Positions 32,095 to 43,447 of a stretch of DNA of 64,000 bases are shown piece after piece. Position 1 is the stretch's first letter, and each line of letters starts with the position of its first letter. A program made the position numbers and the translations under genes. The notes beneath the pieces are model-generated. The model did not search any database, was not told where the DNA came from, and was given only the letters and a program-made list of their open reading frames with translations. The stretch lies in the NCBI GenBank assembly GCA_030710605.1, contig CP092863.1:136392192-136456191 (forward strand), read 5' to 3'. The stretch comes from Cordylochernes scorpioides (lineage: Eukaryota; Arthropoda; Arachnida; Pseudoscorpiones; Chernetidae).

Positions 32095-33000
32095 TTATAT
32101 ATGATGCAACAGCACGCCATCTGTTATCGAAATTCGAAACTATTATAGACGCGTATGATTCTTTTAAAAAAATTAAATAATATCCACTGTCTTTACTGCA
32201 ATTGAAACACGTGTTATGTAATTAAAGTAAGTAAGAAGGATGAATCCATAACCAATTTAACTTTACATATTATTTATTATTAATAGCAATTATACAAAAC
32301 AAATCTTGGTATATATGTCTACATGAAAACAACAAAAGCGATAATTATAATTATATACAAGTTCCTTTTCAAACACAAGCTCATCTATAGCCATTGTTAC
32401 TCTGTGTAATATTCTAACAAATGTAAAGGGAGGGCCTGACTCATCAGTAGTGAAACCTCCCAGCTGTTTCTCCAGTTTAATCTACCAATTTAATTTTTCC
32501 ATTGCAGTAAGGGCAGTAGAAATTGTTTAATTTTCAAAAGAATCATACGCGTCTTTAATAGCTTTGAATATTAATAACTTATATATATAATATAAATTTA
32601 TATATATTATTATAGCATATAACTATTTTCTTTACAGCTTGCATTATTGTAAATATATATAGACAAATGTAGAAACTTACATGTATGACAGCGTAAGAGG
32701 GCTTGGCTAATCAGAGGTGAACCCTCCCAGCGGTTTCGCCAATTTAATCTATCAAACCGCTTCTCTAGATATCTAATACTGTATTGGATCATTCTGCTTA
32801 TATATGCTACACTGAAGGGTGATATCTCATAAATGGCATTTAAGTAAACTATGGACATAAGCTTATAGGACAGTAGAATTACATTCAAATATTTGCATCG
32901 AGCAATGCTCTTCCGCAAACAATAAGGACAAGTTAGACATAAATACAAAGCAATAACGCGCCATATATATGTTATATTGATATGTTATTTCAACAAAAAA
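32095..33000. repeat. Cluster of PAL-P copies
   Basis: Pieces at 32095-32215, 32425-32600 and 32690-32960. The last is nearly a complete arm with TTGGCGAAACC/GATTAGCCAA boxes (minus). Sequence between 32215 and 32425 is unassigned. Confidence 0.65.
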
Positions 33001-33002
33001 AA

Positions 33003-33510
33003 ACAACAAAAAGCCTTTATTTAGGGCCTCTCGCCCTATACAGGATTCGCCAGTTCACAATAGATGGGGAGAACACTGTGTGGCCTTTTTCCGGGATATA
33101 GTCTTGTGGAATCCAAATATCGCCATCGCTATATACCTATTCTTTGATATTTCATTAATTAGTGCCGAAAATGAAGGACAAAGTTGCCCCGTTTTATCAT
33201 TTAGTTTTCGTCTTTCCTCAGACAGAGCAGCACAGTCAAATAAGTAGTGCAACATCTCCGTTGTTATTCCTGATCCACAGAAAGTGCATTTCAGGTCTTC
33301 ACGCCTCAATAAAATCAGATGGTGTTCTCTGAAAAAAATTGAAAGGGTTCTAAATTGTGCGATTAATCTGATGACAGGAAAAGGGAGTTCACTTAAGAAA
33401 TATTCTTCGGTGGTAAACGTTGTATATATATCTCTATAGTGGGAATATAACTTTGATTGGGTTATTCTTGTTAAGTCATTTTGTATTGTTTGCTCTATCG
33501 CAGTTCGATA
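33003..33510 (-). pseudogene. LINE fragment related to the one at the right edge
   Basis: Minus frame RREDLKCTFCGSGITTEMLH then YLFDC: C-x2-C and H-x(4)-C layout. The 3' end (GGGCGAGAGGCCCTAAATAA and a TTG-rich tail) matches the element at 63085-64000. The 5' side is cut by LTR-D at 33511. Confidence 0.7.
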
Positions 33511-33818
33511 TGTTATTTCATTTTAAATTATAATTTCATAGATTCAAATACTCTGTTAAATCGACCACCAGAGGTCACTCTTCCCCTATAAAAACTCGTT
33601 GTTGTAGTTTCCCGTTGGCCGGCTCAAATCTTTTGTACATTATGTAAATAAGTTTTACTTTTTTTTTTATTCTTACGCTTTAAGCCAGACAGTACTTTTA
33701 TTAAATTATGTTTTTTGTATATCCCATAAGCTCAATAAAAACAACCTCTGATCAAAACTATTTTTGTTATTATACTTTCAAGATTTTTGTCACGACTGCA
33801 TTACCATAATCCTCAACA
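33511..33818 (+). mobile_element. Solo LTR, family LTR-D
   Basis: TGTTATTTCATTTTAAATTA to CATAATCCTCAACA, with CCCTATAAAAACTCG as a TATA-like core promoter and CCCGTTGGCCGGCTCAAATC downstream. Confidence 0.75.
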
Positions 33819-33864
33819 TGATCTAAATTCAAGCAGAAAATCTCTCTTTTCTTTTTATAACATA

Positions 33865-33970
33865 CTAGCCGAATGACCCGGGCAACGCCCGGGGTTTACC
33901 CGATTAAATGCCTTTATTCAAATACAATTCGTTACAATTATAAATTGGCGCCGTGGATGTCATTCTTGTA
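33865..33970 (-). mobile_element. Helitron 3' end
   Basis: Minus sense ends with hairpin ACCCCGGGCGTTGCCCGGGT and CTAG, followed by T. Same family as 50103-50577; the 5' part is missing. Confidence 0.8.
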
Positions 33971-34022
33971 TAATATATAAATGAGTTTTAAAAATTGTAA
34001 AAAAAAAAATAATAATAATAAA

Positions 34023-34093
34023 TGCATCGGCCGGGAATCGAACCCGGGCCGCCCGCGTGGCAGGCGAATATTCTACCACGGAACCACCGATGG
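34023..34093 (-). tRNA. tRNA-Gly (GCC), first base mutated
   Basis: All arms match eukaryotic tRNA-Gly(GCC): D arm GTTCCGTGGTAGAAT, anticodon stem TCGCC-TGCCACG-CGGGC style with GCC, T arm GGCCCGGGTTCGATTCC. Base 1 is C instead of G, so the terminal pair with C72 is lost. A T-run terminator follows. It may be a pseudogene or a slightly impaired gene. Confidence 0.8.
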
Positions 34094-34317
34094 TTATGAG
34101 AAATGGCCATATTTGGGTATTTATTCCATTCACAAAGCAAACGGTGACAGAATTAAGAATTGTTGCTTGATTATGACGCTGAAAACTATATATATTAATA
34201 TATAACAAAATGAAAACATTAAGACGCGAATGTTTATTTCCACAAATAAATCACTTCTACTGTCTTTGTAGAAAACCACTTTTTGATTACCATTACAATA
34301 TTGTGATAATATAAAAG

Positions 34318-34464
34318 TACAAAAAGGAGATTCTTGTATAAAATACGTTTATTCCGCTAGCTTTCGAACGACACCATTCTTCAACGGGCGTTGAATGAAT
34401 ATCATTCGAAAGCTAGCGGAATGAACGTGTTTTACACATGAAGCTCCTTTCTGTTATTTTATAT
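34318..34464. mobile_element. Hairpin repeat with GAAAGCTAGCGG arms
   Basis: Inverted arms AAAGGAGATTCTTGT... and ...CATGAAGCTCCTTT enclose CCGCTAGCTTTCGAACG and CGAAAGCTAGCGGAATG. On the minus strand the left arm reads TTGAAGA-A-(AATG/CGTT stem)-C-GAAA-GCT, a decayed hammerhead layout. Confidence 0.75.
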
Positions 34465-34624
34465 TGCTACGTGGAAAATTAGGAAAGATAAACTTAAGGT
34501 TAACACAGCAATTTATTCAAGGCAAGAACAAACTATGAATGACAAACAAAAGATAAGCAAAAAGGGAAGTTTACAGAATAACAACATATAAGCATAAATA
34601 ATGATACTCTATTAATAATAAATA
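34465..34624 (-). mobile_element. LTR-C, truncated
   Basis: TGCTACGTGGAAAATTAGG after ATAT; the distal end runs into PAL-P without the expected TTACA. Confidence 0.75.
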
Positions 34625-34805
34625 CAGCGGTATGGTAGATTAAACTGACGAAACTGCTGGGAGGGTTCACCACTGATGAGCCAGGACCTCCTATAAATTT
34701 TTCCATTGAAATAAGGGCAGTAGAAATTGTTTATTTTTAAAAGAATCATACGCGTCTATAATAGTTTCGAATTTTGATAAAAGATGGCGCGCTAATGCAT
34801 CATAA
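34622..34805. repeat. PAL-P half-element
   Basis: TAGATTAAACTGACGAAACT, CACTGATGAGCCAGGACC and GATGGCGCGCTAATGCATCA. Confidence 0.75.
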
Positions 34806-34815
34806 TAAATATTTT

Positions 34816-35049
34816 ATAATATAATGCGGCTTGTGATTGTAAAACGACATTTGAAAATTATACCGCATGTGTTTCTTTTCAACGAAAAATCAAATTTTAT
34901 TTCAAGGTGAAATAATCATTACTCTTCACAATTCATCCTTTCATACCTCATCCATAAGGTTAGAAATAATCGTTATTTCTTCTTGAAAAATATTTTGATT
35001 TTTCGTTGAAAAGAAACACATGCGGGATAATTTTCAAATGTCGTTTTAC
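34816..35049. mobile_element. SINE-B palindromic dimer
   Basis: Minus body then plus body without heads, meeting near 34913. Flanks AATAAATATTTT and AATAAATACTTT (one mismatch). Confidence 0.8.
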
Positions 35050-35337
35050 AATAAATACTTTGTTACAATATTATCGCGAAAATCTATTGTATTTACTGCA
35101 ATGATTTTTACAGAAGGTTGTTCAAATGGTACTAACCACAGTTAAATGGACATACCCCATGTCTATAAGTTAGATGGATATAAAACAACTCCCTAAATGG
35201 AGCTTAATCCAATCAGAGTTGAGTAGGTTATTCAATTGTTGGCTTCGGTTCCCTCCACGGAAATTCCATTGTCGACAATTGAATTGTTCCACCTAATGGT
35301 GGATAGGAGACTCTCAACTATTTAGATATTTATAGTA
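35050..35337. other. No recognised feature
   Basis: Contains the inverted pair TGTCGACAATTGAATT region near 35270 but nothing I can name. Confidence 0.45.
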
Positions 35338-35949
35338 AAAAAAAACCATTTTCCTGATTGTGTATGCCATCTATCGGAATAAATATCTAAATATATCGTT
35401 GTTTTTTATTATATAGAATATTGACCTTTTACCGTGCTCTAGGACCACTTTTTATTTTAGTCATTAAGGTACAGTCAGTCCTAATCCAGGGATACAGGAT
35501 GAGCAGTGTTTGTACTCCATGTTAGGAGCGGCTGTACATGGTGTCTGTTCCTCATGTCAGAGGCGGCCATTTCTTTTAAGCTAAGTCGGCCTGCCACTGA
35601 GTAGTGCTCCCAGTCTTAATGACAAAGGCAGATTACTTCACCCAGTCATGATGGTTGTCAAACAGAAACCATCAAGGGTCACAAATTGATACCCTGATAT
35701 GATTGAGTGGAGATAAGAAAGAAGAAGAAGAGGTACAGCCTGCAATACTCTGATGGGGACCCAACACATACCAAAGATACAGAAATCAACTCAATGTTGT
35801 TTAGTCTGTTCCCTGATATTTGGCCAACCCATTTTCTTGATTAATCAAGAAAAGCCAACCACATACACGTTTCGAGCTGTTGGCCCTCGTCAGCATGGTG
35901 TAGGCTGTACTTGCCTATCTGTAGTTGTACGATAAGGCGATGCCTTTTT
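35338..35949. mobile_element. PAL-A and HH-B element split by SINE-C
   Basis: SINE-C (5'-truncated) at 35475-35730 lies between two copies of AGGTACAG (35467-35474, 35731-35738). Right of it, HH-B has a decayed 5' hammerhead arm (CTGATGGGGACC) and an intact one at 35858-35900 (minus). Confidence 0.8.
35858..35900 (-). ncRNA. Hammerhead ribozyme, intact core
   Basis: Minus: ACCATG, CTGACGA, GGGC-CAACA-GCTC (one G-U), GAAA, CGTGTA, TGTGG. Position 7 is C, which the hammerhead consensus allows. Stem I has six pairs, two of them wobble. Cleavage triplet would be GUA. Confidence 0.65.
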
Positions 35950-36002
35950 TATTTTCTTAATGATTTTAACAAGTTTGATAATTTTATCAATTTCTATAAA
36001 GA

Positions 36003-36185
36003 CAATGGTCACCTCTCCCGTCAAAAAAGACGTGAAAGCTAGACGCTATCAACCGTCGCCTCAAACTAACGGCCTCGGGTCGGTGACAAAGCGACAACAC
36101 CAGCTTTAACATAGATGGCGTCTATCTTGAAGGGAGAGGTGAACTTTATCTTCATATATCAATAACCTCCCGGCAAAATTTCTAA
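36003..36185. repeat. MITE-Q copy
   Basis: CACCTCTCCCGTCAAAAAAG at left and GGGAGAGGTGAACTTTATC at right; centre GACAAAGCGACAACACCAGC. Related pieces at 46015-46250, 49085-49165 and 49950-50080. Confidence 0.65.
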
Positions 36186-36191
36186 CTATAT

Positions 36192-36454
36192 TGTCGCGGA
36201 GATAAATAAAGCAAAGGCAAATTTGGGAATAATTAATTTATTATAAAGGTGGGTATTTACCTTTCAGTTCTCCAATATATAAGAGGTATTTATAGGGAGA
36301 ACAACTTATCCCAAGGTAAAGATAATGAGAGTCGTCAGCCACCGTCCCGTTTTCCTTATTTGCAGATAAGGTTCCGAGAACCACTCACACCTGTGGTCCC
36401 CCCGGGGTCCAGGGATGATTGACAGGTGTCCCATCTGGATGGAGCTTCTTGACA
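36192..36454 (-). mobile_element. Solo LTR, family LTR-2 (263 bp)
   Basis: Plus strand starts TGTCGCGGAG and ends TTCTTGACA; ATAT on both sides. A TATA-like CCCTATAAATACC lies inside in the minus sense. Second copy at 57926. Confidence 0.85.
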
Positions 36455-36529
36455 ATATTATCAGTTTCAGATTAAATGCACACATTAACAAAGGGAGAGA
36501 TATTCTTTTTTAGTATTTAAAACACAAGG

Positions 36530-36745
36530 TAATAAGTCCAAATCCAAATAAATAGTGTGTGACGTTTCGGTAACAGTATTGTTACCATCACCAGGCAAAA
36601 GTACTGAATGTGAGAAAAAAATATCACAGCATGTTTTTTTTTTCTCATTCAGTACTTTTGTCTGAAGATTGTAACAGCGCTGTTACTGAAACGTCAAACA
36701 CTATTTATTTATTTGGATATTTGGTCTTATTACCTTGTGTTTATA
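36530..36745. mobile_element. HH-D hairpin element
   Basis: Arms TCCAAATCCAAATAAATAG and its complement. Each arm has a hammerhead-type set: minus at 36556-36594 (CTGGTGA...GAAACGTC) and plus at 36661-36696 (CTGAAGA...GAAACGTC). The plus copy has both boxes intact, and stem II there is a 16-base perfect palindrome. Confidence 0.75.
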
Positions 36746-36829
36746 ATCTATAATCCAAATTGTTCCTTATTGGTATATAAAACATTGTATAAAAAGTAGA
36801 ATTCTAAATATATCAAAAGATATGGTGGT

Positions 36830-37200
36830 GGTGTCTTGTCCATGGAGCAGATCAGATCGGACCATGCATCCTGATCACAATACCGGCCAACTGAGGTGGT
36901 AGTGGTGTCTTGTCCAAGGAGCAGATTGGTCCATGCACCCTGATCACAATACCGGCCAACTGAGGTACCTTGTCCATATGGATGTCCTCTTCTGGATTGA
37001 TGTCTGCCATATAGAGGGCTGCAAGGATGGCCGGGTATATATAGTCCGGAGTGAGTTGGGTGTTGTGACAGTTATTGCAGTTCCTGTAGGATCAAAAGAT
37101 ATAGTATTCCTTAATTCGCCCCATCTATTATTTCTTCCTGTGGTGAATCAGTATAAGACCGGTGGTCTTAATAAAGTTTTGTGTGTATGTATATTCCTTA
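36830..37200. repeat. Composite repeat with a single SAT-B unit
   Basis: GGTGTCTTGTCCA...CCGGCCAACTGAGGT is present twice in tandem (36832-36902, 36900-36965) and recurs at 55640-55710. At 37118-37195 one SAT-B-like unit (GACCGGTGGTCTTAATAAAG) follows. Confidence 0.7.
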
Positions 37201-37534
37201 ATTCTAGAGATAAATTCCAACCAAACAGCGCTTCAGCCAATAAATGAAAATTGGAATTTAATTGAAGAGAGAGGGAGGGAGATGCTATAAAATTCTCCCA
37301 CGTGTGAGATTTCAATATTTACTCAGCTCCCCAATATTGCGCGATGGCCATATAAGCTATAGTGCTCTTTTAATATTTTATATGGCAGACCGATCAATAG
37401 AACTGGCGGTTGGGTAAGTCTATAGCCATGCCATAGCAATACTTATAACGCAACATTTCTATTGGTATTTCTACAGTTATATCCACAGTTTTTTCTAAGA
37501 ATATTCTACATGCAAACATTATAAATCTATATAC

Positions 37535-37730
37535 AGATAAATCTGTCTATAGCGCCCCCTCTAAATAATGCTTCCCTCTCTATAGCGCCCGATTTTAAAT
37601 ACGTAGTACGATGCGATTTACATTAAAAGTGACCTGTGTATAGCACCCCCTCTCTATAGCACTCTCTCTCTCTATAGCACCCTATTTTGATGAGTCCCAA
37701 GAGGGAGCGCTATAGACAGGTTTAACTGTA
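37535..37730. mobile_element. Tigger-like MITE
   Basis: CAGATAAATCTGTCTATAGC to GCTATAGACAGGTTTAACTG with TA duplications. Confidence 0.8.
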
Positions 37731-37740
37731 TATATCTAAG

Positions 37741-38140
37741 TTGTGAGATCCTGTCGATTCTCGCTATACTGTGTTAACCAAAAGGAACAGTCAGGATGTG
37801 GAGAGTTTTCCAGTACCTCTCTGTACCTTGGAAGACCTTTAACAGTTCTCACAGAGTACAGGCAGAGTGGAAAGCTTGGGAATGTCCATACACAAAAAAC
37901 GAAGAGACACAGTTGTACTAGGAAAGTTCGGTGAACAGATAGGAGTCGAGCTAAACAGCGAAAGATGGAGATTCAAGAAGAGTTCTTACTGGTTTACATG
38001 GTCGATGAGGTGGACCTTGGGCACAACCGACGAGGGCTTCCGCTGATGGTGAAGTGACTGTATATTTCTAGCCCTGTTGGAGGCTTATATATCTTTGCCG
38101 AAAGGAAGTACTGAGTTTCAGAGGATGCTATATATAAATT
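37741..38140. other. Unassigned, GC-richer stretch
   Basis: Base composition differs from the surroundings and short frames are open (63 codons at 37743-37934), but no motif or second copy identifies it. It may be old LINE or exon-derived sequence. Confidence 0.4.
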
Positions 38141-38168
38141 TATATATAAATTACCATATATATATACA

Positions 38169-38717
38169 TGTTATATAAAAATTATCTAATTTAAAATTAT
38201 AATTTCTAGAACAAAATACTCTATAGGGTCGACCGCCAAATGTCGCGGCTTTCCCTATATAAAATGATTGTTGTTGTTTCCCGTTTTTTACACTTTGGTT
38301 AGTAGCCCGTAAAACCATATCATCTCTCTGTTTCCCGTTGGCCGGCTCTTTCTGTAGATATGTAAATATTGTACGAGTAACAAAGTATTTATTAATTTTA
38401 TCATTTTTTTATTAACAGAGTGGTCATTTTTATTTTTATATCTTGCTACTCTGTAAATTTCCCTCGTGGCTTATCTTTTGTTTACCATTCATAGTTTGTC
38501 CTTGCCTGAAAATAAATTGTTGTCTCCTCCTGAAGTTTTTGTCTTCCCTAATTTTCCACGTGGCAATATGTAATATTTTATTTTCTTTATTCTTACGTCT
38601 TAAGTAAGGCAGTATTTCCTCAAATTATATATTTTATATTCCATAAGCTCAATTAAAGCAAATAATGATCTAAACTATTTTTATTATTATTACCATGGCT
38701 GCAATATTACAAACATA
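38169..38717 (+). mobile_element. LTR-D with LTR-C nested inside
   Basis: LTR-D starts TGTTATATAAAAATTATC. LTR-C (38370-38565, TGTACGAGTAACAAAG to CCACGTGGCA) lies within it between ATAT duplications (38366-38369, 38566-38569). LTR-C is therefore younger here. Confidence 0.85.
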
Positions 38718-38835
38718 CTAATGTATCCTTAAATAAACCTAAGCAATTTCTATTTACGACTAATTTTTCATATATATATGTTATATATAAAAATTAGATT
38801 ATGTAATAAAAATATCTTCTATTGTTTTTGATTAT

Positions 38836-39141
38836 CTTGAGGAGTATGCAATGTTAATGCAGTCGTGGCAATAATTAAATAAAATTAGTTATCAAAAATA
38901 GCTTTAATTGAGTTAAAGGAATATATAAAAACATAATTTGATAAAAGTACTGCCTAGCTTAAGGCGTAAGAATTAAAAAATGGAAAATTTATTTACATAA
39001 TGTACAAAAGGTTTGAGCCGGCCATTGGGAAACAACAACAATTGATTTTTTATAAGGGAAGCGTGACCTCTGGCGGTCGATTTAACAGAGTATTTGAATC
39101 TATGAAATATATTTGAAAACCATTTTTTTTTTTGTATAACA
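38836..39141 (-). mobile_element. Solo LTR, family LTR-D
   Basis: Minus sense TGTTATACAAAAAAAAAAAT to GCATACTCCTCA; opposite in direction to the copy at 38169. Confidence 0.75.
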
Positions 39142-39589
39142 TATAATCATGTATAACATGTCATCATTAATATTTATATTCCTTTAAGTGAAATCTCTAA
39201 ATTAATATCATAAACAAAAATATATTTGATAAAATTAGAAAATCTTTTATAAAACCACAAATGCTTGTTTTCATTGTGATTATATAGGGAATAAATAACC
39301 TCTGAAATTATTTTCTCTCCAATATTTGACTGCACATTATAATTGGAGGATGATCAACTTTCGAGATTTCCTTTCTTCATATCTTAAAAAAAGAAAAAAA
39401 AAGTTTATAACGAGTTTTAGGCCAACCACATCTATTCGTTGTCTAATATCACGTGATACTTGCCATTGACCTGGGTTGAAGAAACTGAACACGTGATATG
39501 ACGTCACATATTTGCACATATAAAAATAACTTTGACCTCACCAGTAGAGTTTAACAGGAAATTGACGTCATCAAAAAGATTTTTACAGT
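39142..39589. other. No recognised feature
   Basis: AT-rich; a CACGTGATA pair occurs at 39450 and 39490. No gene. Confidence 0.45.
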
Positions 39590-39872
39590 ATGGTGGTCTA
39601 AACCGTTGGTTTTTGACCGCTACGACCCGGGATCGAATCCCAGATTGGGCATTTTTTTCAAATTTAAAAAAAAATGCTCAAATGGCTCTCTATTCTTGAA
39701 AAATTCCAATTCCACCAGCGAGTGAAAGTAAAAATAAACGGGGCTCTGGCACATTTGTAAGTGCAAATTTCACATATGTAGACATGTGATGCACTTACAG
39801 TAAAAGCAGTCGCCAACTTCTACCCACCATGATTATAATGGCCTGTACCACGTGTACTAGAAATAATAAAAA
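39590..39872 (+). mobile_element. SINE-A copy
   Basis: Head GGTGGTCTAAACCGTTGG, B box ATCGAATCC, tail CACGTGTACTAGAAATAA. Confidence 0.85.
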
Positions 39873-39965
39873 TGTATTTTTACAGTATTCTATTTAATAA
39901 AATAATCCCCTGTATCTCTCAATATAATGAAAAATCAGGCTTACAGGGATAAATTTAAAAAAAAA

Positions 39966-40188
39966 AAGGCATTTCCTGATCGTGCAACTGAAAGTTGCTG
40001 ATGGCTTGCGCCATCTATCGGAATAAATATCAACCAATCGTTGATTTTTAATTATTCCAGAAAATTCCAGAATATTTGGCCGATTCTGGAATAATTTTAA
40101 AAAATCAACGCTTAGGTGATATTTATTCCGATAGATGGCGCAAGTCATCAGCAACTTTCAGTTGCACGATAAGGAAATACCTTTTTTC
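39966..40188. mobile_element. PAL-A palindromic element, best-preserved
   Basis: Arms of about 100 bp (GGCATTTCCTGATCGTGCAA to ATTCCAGAA; reverse at right) around GGCCGATTCTGG. Only a handful of differences between arms. Confidence 0.9.
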
Positions 40189-40380
40189 TTAATTTAGCTA
40201 CCTGATCCAAGTACAAATTCACTTTTGTACTCTTTTTCCAGGGATAAGTTACTTTAAAAACAATTAATTCACAAATCTCTAACTTTCTCAGGCATGAAAG
40301 CCCTTTCTTCCACAGAAGAAAACATGACACAATAAATCGTCGATAAGACACGAATTATAATCAGATATTATTTTACATAT

Positions 40381-40553
40381 TGCCACGTGGAAAATTAGGG
40401 AAGACAAAAACTTCAGGAGGAGACAGCAATTTATTTCAGGGAAGGACAAAACTAAGAATAAGTCACGAGGGAAATTCACAGAGTAGCAATATATAAACAT
40501 AAAAATGACCACTCTGTTAATAAAAATAATAAATTAATAAATACTTTGTTACA
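40381..40553 (-). mobile_element. Solo LTR, family LTR-C (173 bp)
   Basis: TGCCACGTGG to ACTTTGTTACA on the plus strand, ATAT at 40377-40380 and 40554-40557. Confidence 0.85.
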
Positions 40554-40800
40554 ATATAATTTTATACAGAAGTGGAAGAAAATAATTTAATTGGAAAAAA
40601 AATTCCCACTTTATCGTTTAGTTATTATTTTTTCCGCAAGATGGCGCTGAGCTATCAGAAACGTATAGTATCAAGATCATGTTTTTCATTATATTCTCTC
40701 CCTTCAATGATCCATAAGAAACAGAAATATACATGGAATTTAATTATCTCTATCAAGGAAATATATTCTTCATAGAAAGTGAGATATAGGTCTGTTTATA

Positions 40801-41361
40801 GATCGACATTTGAAAATTATCCCGCATGTGTTTCTTTTTGAACGAAAAATCGAAATATATTTTAAGGAGAAATAACGATTATTTCTAACCTTAGCTATGA
40901 AGTATGAAAGGATGAATTGTAAGGAGTAATAATAAACGGAAATATAAAAGTGTCCAGGGATGGGAATCGAACTCACAGTGTTCCGCTTACCGGGCAAATG
41001 CCATGTACACTAGGCTACCCTGGACATATTTTTCTGTTCGTAAATATTATACAAAGTAATGTGCAATACAATATAATGCGGTTTATGATTGTAGAACGAC
41101 ATTTGAAAATTATCCCGCATGTGTTTCATTGTGGAACGAAAAATCTAAATTTATTTTAAAGAGAAATAACGATTATTTCTAACCTTATCATTACTCTTCA
41201 CAATTCATCCTATCATACTTCATACCTAAGGTTAGAAATAATCTTTATTTTTCCTTAAAATAAATTTAGATTTTTCGTTCAAAAAGAAACACATGCGGGA
41301 TAATTTTGAAATGTCGTTCTACAATCATAAGCCGCATTATTTTGTATTATAAATTACTTTA
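40801..41361. mobile_element. SINE-B composite: single copy with head plus a dimer
   Basis: Minus SINE-B with tRNA-like head (40801-41027), then a minus/plus dimer (41070-41361). A perfect 16 bp duplication TATAGGTCTGTTTATA flanks the whole block (40785-40800, 41362-41377), implying one insertion of a three-part unit or a later nested event. Confidence 0.8.
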
Positions 41362-41377
41362 TATAGGTCTGTTTATA

Positions 41378-41800
41378 TTGAGTTGGTAGTTTGAACCATA
41401 TCTATAGTGTGAATTGGGAGATTTATCTATTGTGTGTACGTGTAGCCGTGTAGATGTCTAGACCATCTAGTAGACGGTACAGCTAACTCGTCTGAATTTG
41501 GGTGCAGACGATCCTTCCTGTCAGGAGCTGTTAGGCGGTAGGTAAGCCATGGCACTTCTAGTTGTCGCACGTGTGTGTGCACTTGAGTCACTCACATAGG
41601 TCCTTCTTGTCAACTATGTATGTCGTCAATTGTCGGTTATATACAGTGTAATTTATATAATGTGGTGATCGCCTTGGATTGTTGGGAATTCAGCTGTCAG
41701 GATTATGTCTGGAACCTGTAGCAACAACCTAAATGCCATTCCCGTTTAAGGCTATGTGTACGACCGAATTTTTATTGTTTTCTTATAAAAAGCGAATGGA
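41378..41800. other. No recognised feature
   Basis: Mixed-composition sequence with GTGTGTACGTGTAGCCGTGT and similar words; no open frame or repeat family. Confidence 0.45.
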
Positions 41801-41810
41801 ACTTTAATTA

Positions 41811-42118
41811 TTTTTTTTGCTTATCCCTAGTACACGTGGTACAGGCCATGATAATCATGGTGAGTAGTTAGCGACTGCTTTTACTGTAAGTGCACCACAT
41901 GTCTACACTTGTGAAAAACAGTTCGACTTTGCACTTACAAATGTACCAGAGCCCCGTTTGGTTACTTGCACTCGCTGGTGGGGTTGGACTTTTGCAAGAA
42001 TCGGGGGCCATTGGAGCATTTTTTTTTTATCAGAAAAAAGCGCCCAATGCGGGAATCGAACCCAGGTCGTAGCGGTCGAAAACCAAACGGTTTAGACCAT
42101 CCTTCCACCGACCCCCCC
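41811..42118 (-). mobile_element. SINE-A, full length
   Basis: Complete from tRNA head (GGTCGGTGGAAGGATGGTC, minus) to tail; ACTTTAAT is present on both sides. Confidence 0.9.
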
Positions 42119-42189
42119 TGGTACTTTAATATTACAATAGAATGAATCTCAGTATATCATTGTTGGAAGAGACCAAAGGTAGACGTGTT

Positions 42190-42260
42190 TCTGTATTTAA
42201 AAGATTGCAAGCTTTCGGACTATGACGTCCTTCAACTGGCTGTTACGTGACTACAAGAAA
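42190..42260. repeat. Half hairpin repeat
   Basis: GCAAGCTTTCGGACTATGAC and GTCCTTCAACTGG; relative of 55540-55860 and 58890-59220. Confidence 0.5.
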
Positions 42261-42316
42261 CTATTCTGACTTTCCTTTACAGGGAGTGGTTAATAATTAA
42301 TAAAATCTGGGAAGAA

Positions 42317-42692
<376 letters not shown>

Positions 42693-42956
42693 TTAGTACA
42701 TTTAAACAAGATTGAATTGGATATAAAAACTGACTTTTACATCGTGGGTGACACATTGAAAATAGCATTAGAATGATAGAGGAAGTTCTGGATATTTCTG
42801 CTTGAAGCTCAAGGAAGAAAATATAGAATTCTGTTGGAAGATGGATGAATACCAAATAGACATACACTCATGAACCAAATTTAAGGAATTTTCATATTTT
42901 GATATCTCCGACGACTATTTTTTGAAATATTTTTGTAAGGACACAAAGTCAATTTT

Positions 42957-43412
42957 TTGTTCACACTTGGTTATCTCGTGTATCTTCAATAAAGGTAACT
43001 GTGATATCTTTCAGAATTATTGTTCGAATCCCGATATGCATGCTAAAAGGTACAACTTCCTTAAGTTTTGTTCACACTTGGCTATCTCGTGTATCTTCAA
43101 TAAAGGTAACTGTAATATCTTTCAGAGTTATTGTTCGAATCCCGATATGCATGCTAAAAGGTACAACTTCCTTAAGTTTTGTTCACACTTGGCTATCTCG
43201 TGTATCTTCAATAAAGGTAACTGTAATATCTTTCAGAGTTATTGTTCGAATCCCGATATGCATGCTAAAAGGTACAACTTCCTTAAGTTTTGTTCACACT
43301 TGGCTATCTCGTGTATCTTCAATAAAGGTCACTTTATATCAAATATCTTTCAGAGTTATTATCTGAATCCTGATATACATGATAAAACCTACAACTTTTT
43401 CAGGTTTTGTAC
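42957..43412 (+). repeat. 111 bp satellite SAT-A, four units
   Basis: TTCACACTTGG words recur every 111 bp. Frames encode CSHLAISCIFNKGNCNIFQ-type repeats. The last unit has a 6-base insertion and more changes. Confidence 0.9.
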
Positions 43413-43447
43413 ATGATTGTATTTGTTTAAATTTCGAATATTAAATA

